A model generated the notes under the pieces. It searched no databases and had not been told where the DNA came from. It saw only the letters and a program-made list of their open reading frames with translations. Positions 8,731 to 16,011 of a stretch of DNA of 33,160 nt are shown here, piece by piece. The DNA lies in assembly GCA_012518875.1 (NCBI GenBank), contig JAAYRI010000075.1, positions 1-33,160 of the forward strand, written 5' to 3'. The DNA comes from Peptococcaceae bacterium (lineage in GTDB: Bacteria; Bacillota; Desulfotomaculia; Desulfotomaculales; Pelotomaculaceae). A program made the position numbers and the translations under genes. Position 1 is the stretch's first letter, and every line of letters begins with the position of its first letter.

Positions 8731-11565
8731 ATGATCCAGGAAGTACGGGTAATGGTCCGGGACAGCATCCCGGACAGCAAGGGAGACGAGGTTCTCTTTG
8801 ATATCCATCAAGCTTTGGGTATTAACAGTGTGGAAAAAGTAAGAACGGCCAAGGTTTTTCGCTTTGAAGGCATTAGTGAAAATACTGCTTTTTTCCTGGC
8901 CAATAAACTACTGGCCGAAGATATATTTCAGTCCTTCCGGGTGAATAGCAAGATCATTGATGATGCTGACTTCACCGTCGAGGTTGCTTACAAACCAGGG
9001 GTGATGAACCCGGAAGCTGCTTCTCTCATGAAGTCGGCCTCAGATCTGGGTATAGATGATTTAATCGCCGCCGACTCAGCCTGGGAATATGGCTTCTACG
9101 GGGAAAAGGTGACAGAAGCTGATATAGAACATATTGTTAGCGGCTTGCTGGTTAATGCTACTGTTCAGTATGTAGTCAAAGAAAGTCCCAAAACACTTAT
9201 TATACAGGGCAACTCCGGTCATACGGAAACTATACCCATTGGCAACATGAATGATCAACAACTTATTGATTTAAGCAAGGACAAGCTCTTCTTAAACCTA
9301 GAAGAAATGAAGGTCATTCAAAGCTACTTTAGATCCCTTGACAGGGATCCCACCGATTGTGAAATTGAAATCATTGCCCAAACCTGGTCGGAACACTGTG
9401 GGCACAAAACCTTTAGGGCCAAGCTGATTGTTGATGGGGAAGAAAAAAAGCCCCTACTGCAGAGGCTAAGTGAGGCCACAAAGGAAAGTAAACACCCGCT
9501 GGTGCTGTCGGCTTTCGTTGATAACTCCGGTGTGATGGATTTTTATGATGGTATGGCTGTTTGCGGCAAGGTTGAAACCCATAACTCCCCATCTGCAATT
9601 GAACCATATGGCGGGGCCATGACAGGCAGCGGTGGTGTTTTCCGTGATATTGCGGGCACCGGGCTGGGGGCGAAGGTAATTGCTTCCACAAATATGTTTT
9701 GTCTCGCGCCCCCTGGTTTGCCGGCTGATGAAATACCACCCGGATGCCTACAGCCCCACTATCTCTTGCGGCGTGTTATTGCCGGGATTAGAGATTACGG
9801 CAACCGCATGGGGGTACCCACAAACAACGGATCTTTACATTTTCACCGGGATTATCGGGCCAAGCCCACTGTCATTGCCGGTGCCTATGGTATTCTACCC
9901 GCCGCCGGCTGCCAAAAAGGCCAGCCGAAAAAAGGCGACAGGGTAGTAGCTATGGGTGGGAGAACAGGCCGGGATGGTATCCATGGTGCTACCTTCTCCA
10001 GTGGCGAGATGACCGACCGTACCATAGATGTTAACGCCAGTGCTGTCCAGATTGGCCACCCAATTGAAGAAAAACGCATGTTTGATGCTATCTTAGCTGC
10101 CGGGAATGAAAGTTTGATCCGGGCTATAACTGATTGCGGTGCCGGTGGATTTGCCTCAGCGGTGGGTGAAATGGGTGCGGAAACAGGGGTGCACATAGCA
10201 CTTGATCTGGTACCCCTAAAATACCCGGGGCTTTCACCCTGGGAAATACTGCTCTCCGAAAGCCAGGAAAGAATGGTCCTGGCCATAGCACCGGATCATG
10301 TTGAACGCCTGCTGGAAATCTGCCGCAATTATAACGTGGAGGCCACTATCCTGGGCGAATTTACGGACGACGGCCATTTTACTGCCACCTATGGGGAGCA
10401 GCAGATAATGCATCTGGATATGGGTTTTCTTCATGACGGTTTACCTCAACGGGTGCTAAAGGCCGCCTGGAAGAATCCCCAGTTGTCCAGTTTTAAAACC
10501 AGTGAACCCGCAGATTGGCCCGACCTGTATAAAAAAGTGATGAGGGATCTCGATATATGCTCCAAAGAACCCATTGTCAAAATGTATGACCACGGGGTCC
10601 AGGGGACCAACGCCCTACCGCCGTTTTCCGGTGTGCACCTGGACGGGCCAAATGACGCCGCTATTTTAACACCGATATTAGGCAAGCCCTACGGACTGGT
10701 AATTTCCCATGGTCTTAACCCTATTCTAAATCGAATTGACCCCTATTATGGCAGTATCTGGGCCGCAACGGAGGCGGTTTCCAATGCTGTTGCCTGCGGT
10801 GCTAACCCCAATGAAATGGTCTTAATTGATAACTTCATCTGGCCCTTCCCCGATGAAGAACAGCTAGGTGCCCTGGACATGGCCGTTGATGCTTGTGTTG
10901 ATTTTGTGCAAGCAACCGGTATGCCTTTCATATCTGGTAAGGATAGTCTTTCCAGCACCTATAGGAGCCAGGACGGCACGGTAATTAAAATCCCGCCTGT
11001 CCTTTGTGTTTCGGCATTCGGCCGCATTCCTGACGTTGCCAGGACTGTTTCCGCAGATTTTAAAAAGGCGGGGAACCATATTGTCCTTCTGGGTTACCGG
11101 GACACGAAAGAAATGGCCGGCTCAACCTATAACCAAATCCATGGTACCCTGGGCAGCAACCTGCCCAGGATCAATCTAGACAATTTAACATGCGTTTTAC
11201 AAACGCTCTATCGCGCCATCAGTTTAGGTCAACTGGAGGCTTGTCACGATCTTAGCGAAGGTGGTCTGGCCGCCGCGCTGGCGGAAATGTGTTTTGGCGG
11301 TGACGTGGGCGCTGTTATCAACATCCAGGATGATGAAAACCCGGTAAATTTTCTGTTCAATGAAACAGCGGGCTGTTTCCTGGCAGAATTACCTACCGGG
11401 TTGGAACCAGCAGCAATTTTTGACAATATCCCATGTAGGATAATCGGTGTAACCTCAACAGATAAAAAAATAACAGTAAAACACTCTGGGAGAGAATTAT
11501 TCACCCTAACACTAAATGCGTTAAAAACAGCCTGGCAGCAGCCAATGAAGGAGGTTTTCCGTTGA
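8731..11565 (+). CDS. purL: Phosphoribosylformylglycinamidine synthase, PurS-PurL fusion (PurSL)
   Basis: 944 residues. It catalyses step four of IMP synthesis, FGAR plus ATP plus glutamine-derived ammonia to FGAM. The first ~80 residues (EVRVMVRDSIPDSKGDEVL, HQALGINSVEKVRTAKVFRF) resemble the stand-alone PurS scaffold. After that come the PurL core signatures WSEHCGHKTF, KVETHNSPSAIEPYGGA and TNNGSLHFH, then a second AIR-synthase-like half with SGKDS and CHDLSEGGLAAALAEM. There is no glutaminase domain; purQ follows and supplies it. Length fits PurS plus PurL and is well short of the ~1300-residue PurL-PurQ proteins. The start is the ATG at 8731 after AAAGGAGG; the in-frame GTG at 8692 is weaker. 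Confidence 0.93.
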   Translation: MIQEVRVMVRDSIPDSKGDEVLFDIHQALGINSVEKVRTAKVFRFEGISENTAFFLANKLLAEDIFQSFRVNSKIIDDADFTVEVAYKPGVMNPEAASLMKSASDLGIDDLIAADSAWEYGFYGEKVTEADIEHIVSGLLVNATVQYVVKESPKTLIIQGNSGHTETIPIGNMNDQQLIDLSKDKLFLNLEEMKVIQSYFRSLDRDPTDCEIEIIAQTWSEHCGHKTFRAKLIVDGEEKKPLLQRLSEATKESKHPLVLSAFVDNSGVMDFYDGMAVCGKVETHNSPSAIEPYGGAMTGSGGVFRDIAGTGLGAKVIASTNMFCLAPPGLPADEIPPGCLQPHYLLRRVIAGIRDYGNRMGVPTNNGSLHFHRDYRAKPTVIAGAYGILPAAGCQKGQPKKGDRVVAMGGRTGRDGIHGATFSSGEMTDRTIDVNASAVQIGHPIEEKRMFDAILAAGNESLIRAITDCGAGGFASAVGEMGAETGVHIALDLVPLKYPGLSPWEILLSESQERMVLAIAPDHVERLLEICRNYNVEATILGEFTDDGHFTATYGEQQIMHLDMGFLHDGLPQRVLKAAWKNPQLSSFKTSEPADWPDLYKKVMRDLDICSKEPIVKMYDHGVQGTNALPPFSGVHLDGPNDAAILTPILGKPYGLVISHGLNPILNRIDPYYGSIWAATEAVSNAVACGANPNEMVLIDNFIWPFPDEEQLGALDMAVDACVDFVQATGMPFISGKDSLSSTYRSQDGTVIKIPPVLCVSAFGRIPDVARTVSADFKKAGNHIVLLGYRDTKEMAGSTYNQIHGTLGSNLPRINLDNLTCVLQTLYRAISLGQLEACHDLSEGGLAAALAEMCFGGDVGAVINIQDDENPVNFLFNETAGCFLAELPTGLEPAAIFDNIPCRIIGVTSTDKKITVKHSGRELFTLTLNALKTAWQQPMKEVFR

Positions 11566-12347
11566 TGAAAAGACCAGAGGTTTGTATTTTAAGGGCTGAT
11601 GGCATAAACTGTGATGAGGAAACCTTCCATGCCTTTGAAAACGCCGGGGCTAAATGCACCATGGTGCATATTAACCAGCTCAGGCGAGGCGAAGAAAGGC
11701 TCCCCCGTTATCAGATTCTGGCTTTACCCGGTGGATTCTCCTACGGTGATGATATCCATTCGGGCAAAATTCTGGCTGTGGAGCTAACCTATTTTTTAAA
11801 GGAACAGCTAACAGAATTTGTTAACAGCGGTAAGCTGATTATCGGCATCTGTAATGGTTTTCAGGTGTTGGTGCGGACCGGTCTGCTACCCTATCGCCAG
11901 CTTGGTGAAATCAAGACAACCCTGATGGACAATAGTAGCGGCCATTTTGAATGCCGCTGGGTAAACCTTTTGATTGAAAGCAGTCACTGTATTTTCACAC
12001 GTGGCATGGCGGGAAGGGTTATGAGCGCCCAGGTTGCTAACAGCGGAGGCAAATTCTACACCTCGCCCGTTATTTTACAGGATATTGAGAACAAGGGGCA
12101 GGTTGTGTTCCGTTATGCCGGGGATGATGGCCACCCCACGTTATCATATCCTTCCAACCCCAACGGTTCAATTAACGCTATAGCAGGGATATGCGACAGT
12201 ACAGGCCGCATCATGGGCCTGATGCCCCACCCTGAACGCTGTGTGAACCAAACCCAGCACCCCAACTGGCGCAGGTTGGACAGCAATGTATCACAATGCT
12301 GTCGAGATATTTTTAGAAACGCTGTGGAATATGTACGGGAAATATAA
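11565..12347 (+). CDS. purQ: FGAM synthase glutaminase subunit PurQ
   Basis: 260 residues. Class I glutamine amidotransferase that hydrolyses glutamine and passes ammonia to the PurL active site. The nucleophile cysteine is in GICNGFQVL and the His/Glu pair is in MPHPERCVN; GGFSYGDDIHSGKI is the PurQ signature. The ATG at 11565 overlaps the purSL stop by one base (TGATG), with GAAGGAGG just upstream, so translation is coupled. A TTG three bases earlier is a less likely alternative. It is about 30 residues longer than Bacillus-type PurQ and closer to the variant that accompanies long PurL proteins. A terminator at 12406-12436 ends the operon. Confidence 0.93.
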   Translation: MKRPEVCILRADGINCDEETFHAFENAGAKCTMVHINQLRRGEERLPRYQILALPGGFSYGDDIHSGKILAVELTYFLKEQLTEFVNSGKLIIGICNGFQVLVRTGLLPYRQLGEIKTTLMDNSSGHFECRWVNLLIESSHCIFTRGMAGRVMSAQVANSGGKFYTSPVILQDIENKGQVVFRYAGDDGHPTLSYPSNPNGSINAIAGICDSTGRIMGLMPHPERCVNQTQHPNWRRLDSNVSQCCRDIFRNAVEYVREI

Positions 12348-12405
12348 CTACTGCCGGAGTCCTAATAATGTGGTTGGTTCTTAAATAAACATGGGGATTG
12401 ACCTG

Positions 12406-12436
12406 GACCTGTCATACAAATTGGCAGGTCTTTTTA
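12406..12436 (+). terminator. Terminator of the purSL-purQ operon
   Basis: GACCTGTC (12407-12413 region) pairs with GGCAGGTC (12423-12430) and is followed by TTTTTATG. It lies about 60 bp past the purQ stop. Confidence 0.7.
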
Positions 12437-12524
12437 TGTCCATAATGTGCCCTTTTATTTTAAAGCATAAATTGGGCTGCTTAAGAAAGAATATAGATAG
12501 CAAATTATTCGGGAGGAAATAAAT

Positions 12525-13190
12525 TTGAAAAGGTATCCAGTAATTATTACGATTATTCTATGTGCATTGCTTTGCACAGTATCATCTGCTCCCCCGGTAG
12601 AGGCTACCAGGATAGTACCTGAGAACCTGAGCATAATTATTGATATGGATAACCTTACCCTGACACTCTTCAATAAAGGGGAATTCTATAAAAAATACCC
12701 CGTGGCCATGGGAAAATATCAAACCCCCACACCAGTAGGTAACTGGAAAATTATTTCCATGAGCAGTAACCCGCCGTCTGTCATGGGTACCCGCTTTATG
12801 GGACTAAATATACCTTACGGCCAATACGGGATTCACGGCACTAATAACCCGCATAGCATTGGTAGTTTTGCCAGCCTCGGCTGTATTAGAATGTTTAACA
12901 GCGATGCTGAGGAAATATACCGCATGGTCACTAACGGTACCCCTGTGGTAATAGTTGGTACCCCTTTTGGTGCCCCAGGTGCCAGCCCGTCACCACTAAG
13001 AATTGGTAATAGGGGACCTGATGTCCTGGAAATACAACGAGCCTTAAAAAGATTGGGTTATCTCAAATGGACGCCAGACGGATTCTGGGGCCAGGGTACG
13101 GAAAAAGCTGTAAATGAATTCCGCCGGGACAGAGGCCTAACAGGCGCCAATATTGTAGATGATGAAACATTTAAGTTGCTGGGATTCTAA
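12525..13190 (+). CDS. Secreted L,D-transpeptidase (YkuD) with peptidoglycan-binding domain
   Basis: 221 residues. A signal peptide occupies about residues 1-27 (basic start, hydrophobic VIITIILCALLCTVSS core). The YkuD catalytic domain spans about 35-147, with H104, then H110-S111 and the nucleophile C120 in the HSIGSFASLGCIRM motif. A PG_binding_1 module lies at about 157-221. The enzyme forms 3-3 cross-links in peptidoglycan or tailors cortex, and acts outside the membrane. The start is TTG at 12525 behind GGGAGG. A compact terminator follows, so it is monocistronic. Related proteins in spore formers have been tied to coat or cortex, but nothing here decides that. Confidence 0.92.
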   Translation: MKRYPVIITIILCALLCTVSSAPPVEATRIVPENLSIIIDMDNLTLTLFNKGEFYKKYPVAMGKYQTPTPVGNWKIISMSSNPPSVMGTRFMGLNIPYGQYGIHGTNNPHSIGSFASLGCIRMFNSDAEEIYRMVTNGTPVVIVGTPFGAPGASPSPLRIGNRGPDVLEIQRALKRLGYLKWTPDGFWGQGTEKAVNEFRRDRGLTGANIVDDETFKLLGF

Positions 13191-13220
13191 ATTCTCTTCC
13201 TATGCATGTAACAACAAATA

Positions 13221-13243
13221 GCGGGCTAAAAAAGCCCGTTTCC
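13221..13243 (+). terminator. Terminator after the L,D-transpeptidase gene
   Basis: CGGGCT-AAAAA-AGCCCG followed by TTTCC forms a compact 6-7 bp GC stem 30 bp past the stop. The T tract is short. Confidence 0.6.
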
Positions 13244-13267
13244 AATATAAAAATAAAGCCATACCCC

Positions 13268-14044
13268 CTAAATTACCATACGTCTTTTGAAAATGTTATG
13301 GTTAACAAGACTCTTAATTACTTGTTCTAATATGTATTTTTCTGCTACGTCAGGAACTCCCAGTAAGACAGCTAAGGCGTTTTCAAGATAGGCAACTGCA
13401 AATTTTGCAGCGGTGTTATGCTCTGTTAAACCATATGCCATACCGATATTCATCCCCAAATGTTTCATTTTTTCCTGTTGATCTGCTGAAACACCGGCAA
13501 GACGTGCACCCATTGCGGAACAACCGGCAAAAAGTTCCGCCGTTTCCTTGCGTACAACCTCGAGATAGGCCTCTGAAGCAAAATTATTCCCTTTTATTTT
13601 ATTCCTTAAAATACCCCCTTCATGGATCCTACAAACAATTTCAGCTATAGGGCCCATAAAACTGATCATGTCTGCATTATAAAGGGAGGAAAAACCTTTT
13701 CCGTAGAGATAGTCGCCTACAAGAATGGGAAATTGTGAACCATCCCTGGGGTCGGAATCCCCCCGGATGTAGTCTGTGTCTTTTTCCGGTATAAATTTAT
13801 GCACTATAGAAGCCAGATGTGTAAACTGAAAAATGCTGGCCAGGTACAAAGCCTTTTTACCGGTATAACCATAAATGCGTGCTGATAGTATTACCAGGGC
13901 CGGCCTGATTACTCGTTCACTATATGTTAATTCCAAATGGGCGTACCTGCCAATATGGGTAGATTTTATATACATCTCCTTTTCTACAATGTTATTCACG
14001 ATATGCAATTCTTTTTCTATAGGTTTTATAATTTCCCCCAGCAT
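13268..14044 (-). CDS. Degenerate class I polyprenyl synthase-like protein, aspartate motifs lost
   Basis: 258 residues. The helical trans-prenyltransferase fold is evident: IRPALVILSARIYG (about 46-59), VGDYLYGKGF (about 109-118) and the block LFAGCSAMGARLAGVS (about 161-176), each aligning to heptaprenyl diphosphate synthase signatures. Both metal-binding motifs are gone: the place of HDDVID reads HKFIPEKD (about 82-89), and the place of the second DDILD reads TEHNTA (about 207-212). It therefore probably does not bind Mg-diphosphate and is not an active synthase; a partner-subunit or structural role is inference. The start at 14044 has GGAGGGG upstream; an ATG ten codons earlier is less likely. 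speD lies upstream but a terminator intervenes. Confidence 0.7.
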   Translation of the reverse strand: MLGEIIKPIEKELHIVNNIVEKEMYIKSTHIGRYAHLELTYSERVIRPALVILSARIYGYTGKKALYLASIFQFTHLASIVHKFIPEKDTDYIRGDSDPRDGSQFPILVGDYLYGKGFSSLYNADMISFMGPIAEIVCRIHEGGILRNKIKGNNFASEAYLEVVRKETAELFAGCSAMGARLAGVSADQQEKMKHLGMNIGMAYGLTEHNTAAKFAVAYLENALAVLLGVPDVAEKYILEQVIKSLVNHNIFKRRMVI

Positions 14045-14144
14045 AAAAAGCACCCCTCCACAGCAAAAAAACATAACAAATCATAGCGATTATATTCGGT
14101 ATAATCCCTTTAAATCCTTCTGTTCAGTAACAGATAACCGCCCT

Positions 14145-14190
14145 AAAAATTAATGAACCCTGCAACTAGTCATGTTGCAAGGCTCATTAA
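14145..14190 (-). terminator. Strong terminator of speD
   Basis: Minus strand: TTAATGAGCCTTGCAAC and GTTGCAGGGTTCATTAA form a ~16-bp stem with a 7-nt loop, followed by TTTTT. It lies about 35 bp past the speD stop. Confidence 0.85.
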
Positions 14191-14224
14191 CCCGTTATTC
14201 GCTCGGTACTAATAAATATCCCCC

Positions 14225-14605
14225 CTAAATATTTACGGCTTCCTTTAGAGTTGCCTGTGGGGTAACACCGCGCTTCAATTCCTTAGCTGTCATATGTTTA
14301 GCACTGAAACGATTGTTAAGATAATTGCATGCGTCCCAGGGATTAACCCTATCACCACAGGTAAAAACGTCTACTGCCGCATAACCAAGTTCCGGCCAGG
14401 TATGGATAGCCAGATGCGATTCCGATATAACAACCACACCGCTTACCCCTTGAGGACTGAATTTGTGGAAAACACATTCCCTGACCTCAGCGCCGGCTTC
14501 CAGCGCAGCATTTACCATGATCTCCTCTACCTTTTTAATATCGTTGAGAATGTTAAAGTCGCAACCACAAACCTCAGCCAATACATGGCGGCCCAAATGT
14601 TTCAT
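14225..14605 (-). CDS. speD: S-adenosylmethionine decarboxylase proenzyme SpeD
   Basis: 126 residues, the short prokaryotic class. The autocatalytic processing site lies in [15 protein letters not shown]: cleavage between Glu and Ser turns the serine into the pyruvoyl cofactor. The motif [16 protein letters not shown] holds the conserved catalytic cysteine. The enzyme makes decarboxylated SAM, the aminopropyl donor for spermidine. GGGAGG precedes the ATG at 14605. A TTGACA-16-TAAAAT promoter and a strong terminator make it monocistronic. No spermidine synthase gene is next to it. Confidence 0.96.
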   Translation of the reverse strand: MKHLGRHVLAEVCGCDFNILNDIKKVEEIMVNAALEAGAEVRECVFHKFSPQGVSGVVVISESHLAIHTWPELGYAAVDVFTCGDRVNPWDACNYLNNRFSAKHMTAKELKRGVTPQATLKEAVNI

Positions 14606-14683
14606 TTATCTGCCTCCCTTATTAATACATTTTAATCCTACAAGCCTCCAATGCATTTCCCTACGCTTTTTCAACCAAATTAA

Positions 14684-14711
14684 ATTTTAGCATATTATTC
14701 AATCTTGTCAA
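14684..14711 (-). promoter_or_regulatory. SigmaA promoter of speD
   Basis: Minus strand: TTGACA (14706-14711), 16 bp, then TAAAAT (14684-14689). The start point would be near 14677, leaving a ~70-nt untranslated leader before speD in which no riboswitch was recognised. Confidence 0.6.
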
Positions 14712-14912
14712 TAAATTTTTGAGGCTTATAGCCCTAATCTTTGTTTTTCCAGCATATTATGAATATTTGATTGAAAAACCCATATTTCTGTCTTTTTAGT
14801 TTGATAAAACCTGAACCAAACGGCCATATTCGATCTCTTACAGCATACGAATCGGCTATAATAGATGTGTCGTTTCTATTAAGAATTTTCAGGTGCCATA
14901 AAATTGCAATAA

Positions 14913-14940
14913 GAAAACACCCCTAATAGGAAGCAGGGGC
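14913..14940 (-). terminator. Terminator of the ferredoxin operon
   Basis: Minus strand GCCCCT-GCTTCCTATT-AGGGG followed by TGTTTTCTTATT. It lies about 20 bp past the stop of the small ORF downstream of the ferredoxin. Confidence 0.6.
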
Positions 14941-14958
14941 TAAAGGCAAAATCACATT

Positions 14959-15096
14959 TTATTTGCTCTTGTTCCTATTCTTTTCCAAAGCTACACCCCC
15001 GCGAAGATGAGCCATTCTATTTTTAAACTCCTCTATTTCCAACGTAGGTAAGGGATTCGCATTAATGTTTATTTTTTCTTTTTCCTTTTCCGGCAA
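14959..15096 (-). CDS. Small hypothetical protein downstream of ferredoxin
   Basis: A 45-codon frame beginning TTG at 15096 (LPEKEKEKININ) and ending at 14959, in the same frame as the ferredoxin gene and 21 bases after its stop. The peptide is charged (LEIEEFKNRMAHLRGGVALEK) with no membrane segment. GGTGGTGA lies 5 bases before the TTG, a modest ribosome site, and a terminator follows directly. The context supports a second cistron of the ferredoxin transcript, but it is too short to recognise and could be untranslated. Confidence 0.4.
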   Translation of the reverse strand: MPEKEKEKININANPLPTLEIEEFKNRMAHLRGGVALEKNRNKSK

Positions 15097-15117
15097 ATCG
15101 TCACCACCCAGGTTAAT

Positions 15118-15306
15118 TTATTCCTCACTAATGGCCTCAGTCGGACAACTCTCCAGTGCCTCTCTAGCCTCATCCTCAAGCTCTTCGGGAACCTCATCAG
15201 CTATGCTATGCGCCTTATCATCATCGTTCCAATCAAAGACCTCGGGACACACATCAATACACGCGCCGCAACTAATACACAATTCTTGATCAACCGTAAC
15301 ACGCAA
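15118..15306 (-). CDS. Mono-cluster [4Fe-4S] ferredoxin
   Basis: 62 residues, strongly acidic. The cluster ligands are the cysteines at 10, 13 and 16 (CISCGAC) and C53 in ESCPTEAI, the pattern of single-cluster ferredoxins such as that of Thermotoga. C20 is probably not a ligand. It would carry electrons at low potential in the cytoplasm for anaerobic enzymes. The start is TTG at 15306 with AAAGAGGTGA at good spacing. A short charged ORF follows 21 bases downstream and seems to share its transcript. Confidence 0.93.
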   Translation of the reverse strand: MRVTVDQELCISCGACIDVCPEVFDWNDDDKAHSIADEVPEELEDEAREALESCPTEAISEE

Positions 15307-15375
15307 TGGCTATCACCTCTTTATATTTTTAAAACAGTTTTAGTTTGGCTAAAGAAACACAAATTATGTAGGGCT

Positions 15376-15417
15376 AAAAAATATTAACCACCTTTTTACG
15401 AGTGGTTAATATTTTTT
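15376..15417. terminator. Bidirectional terminator with perfect long stem
   Basis: AAAAAATATTAACCAC and GTGGTTAATATTTTTT form a perfect 16-bp stem around a ~10-nt loop, with A and T tracts on both sides. It insulates the ferredoxin operon from the tRNA transcript. Confidence 0.75.
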
Positions 15418-15490
15418 CACAGTGATGCACAAACCATGCCATACAGTGATGATGTTGCGATGGTCCTTTCACTGCCTGTTTTCCCAATAT

Positions 15491-15521
15491 ATATTGCCCA
15501 GGTAAAGTACCTGGGCAATTT
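15491..15521. terminator. Hairpin directly after tRNA-Pro
   Basis: TTGCCCAGGTA and TACCTGGGCAA form a perfect 11-bp stem with a 3-nt loop, beginning one base past the tRNA CCA end. On the minus strand no T tract follows, so it may mark the 3' processing boundary, with the stronger hairpin at 15376-15417 terminating. Confidence 0.5.
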
Positions 15522-15599
15522 TGGTCGGAGCGACTGGACTCGAACCAGCGGCCTCTACCACCCCAAGGTAGCGCTCTAGCCAAACTGAGCTACGCCCCG
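15522..15599 (-). tRNA. tRNA-Pro (anticodon GGG), CCA encoded
   Basis: The minus strand folds as a complete tRNA: acceptor CGGGGCG/CGCTCCG (one G-U pair), D arm GCTC/GAGC, anticodon stem CTACC/GGTAG around loop TTGGGGT giving anticodon GGG, and a T arm GCTGG-TTCGAGT-CCAGT. A discriminator A and a genomically encoded CCA follow. It would read CCC and CCU proline codons. Confidence 0.95.
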
Positions 15600-15625
15600 A
15601 TAGATATGCAATGTATGCAACAAGA

Positions 15626-15654
15626 ATTTTAACTTTTTTTTATGCAAAAGTCAA
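15626..15654 (-). promoter_or_regulatory. SigmaA promoter of tRNA-Pro
   Basis: Minus strand TTGACT (15649-15654), exactly 17 bp, TAAAAT (15626-15631). The expected start point near 15619 is about 20 nt upstream of the tRNA 5' end. Confidence 0.7.
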
Positions 15655-15712
15655 GAAAATATAGGGGATCCGGATTAATGGGGTAAATAGTCGGCCCGCA
15701 TTCTTACCGCGT

Positions 15713-15741
15713 TTGAACAATATATGGACAAACGGGATAAT
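15713..15741 (+). promoter_or_regulatory. Candidate sigmaA promoter of the 46-residue gene
   Basis: TTGAAC (15713-15718), 17 bp, GATAAT (15736-15741). It lies about 70 bp upstream of the small ORF at 15814. Confidence 0.45.
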
Positions 15742-15813
15742 ATTCGCTGGTTTTTAAAAATCCCCATGAGACAAACTAATAAAAATAAATATCCCATTTA
15801 GGAAGGTGAAGTA

Positions 15814-15954
15814 ATGTTTACTAAAAACAATTCCGGTTCGGATATAATAACCATATTATTAACATCAGCTATTTTGACAATGCCATTTATTCACTACGCC
15901 CGGGATATTGCCCATTCTTTACGCATTATTGCTAAAAAAGCATCTTCTCAATAA
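15814..15954 (+). CDS. Small hypothetical membrane peptide
   Basis: 46 residues, not recognised. A polar start (MFTKNNSGSD) is followed by one hydrophobic helix at about 11-27 (IITILLTSAILTMPFIH) and a basic tail (SLRIIAKKASSQ). AGGAAGGTGA precedes the ATG, and a TTGAAC-17-GATAAT promoter lies upstream. These signals make it more credible than a chance frame. It is convergent with the GT-C gene, whose stop lies 58 bp away. Confidence 0.55.
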   Translation: MFTKNNSGSDIITILLTSAILTMPFIHYARDIAHSLRIIAKKASSQ

Positions 15955-16011
15955 AAGATTTATTTTACTGCGCATTGGGATTCCTGGATCTGGACACTGG
16001 GGTTTGCCACC

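Larger units (their letters stand above)
14606..14958. other. Intergenic region between speD and the ferredoxin operon
   Basis: About 350 bp without a gene. It contains the speD promoter and the terminator at 14913-14940. A lone plus-strand TATAAT at 14857-14862 has no convincing -35 and no gene behind it. Confidence 0.6.

Noticed and set aside
14258-14272. GGGGTAACACCGCG resembles the T-box motif GGGTGGNACCGCG
   Set aside because: It lies inside the speD coding sequence on the opposite strand, with no specifier loop or terminator around it; chance similarity.
14857-14862. Isolated plus-strand TATAAT between speD and the ferredoxin operon
   Set aside because: No -35 at usual spacing and no plus-strand gene or RNA structure downstream.
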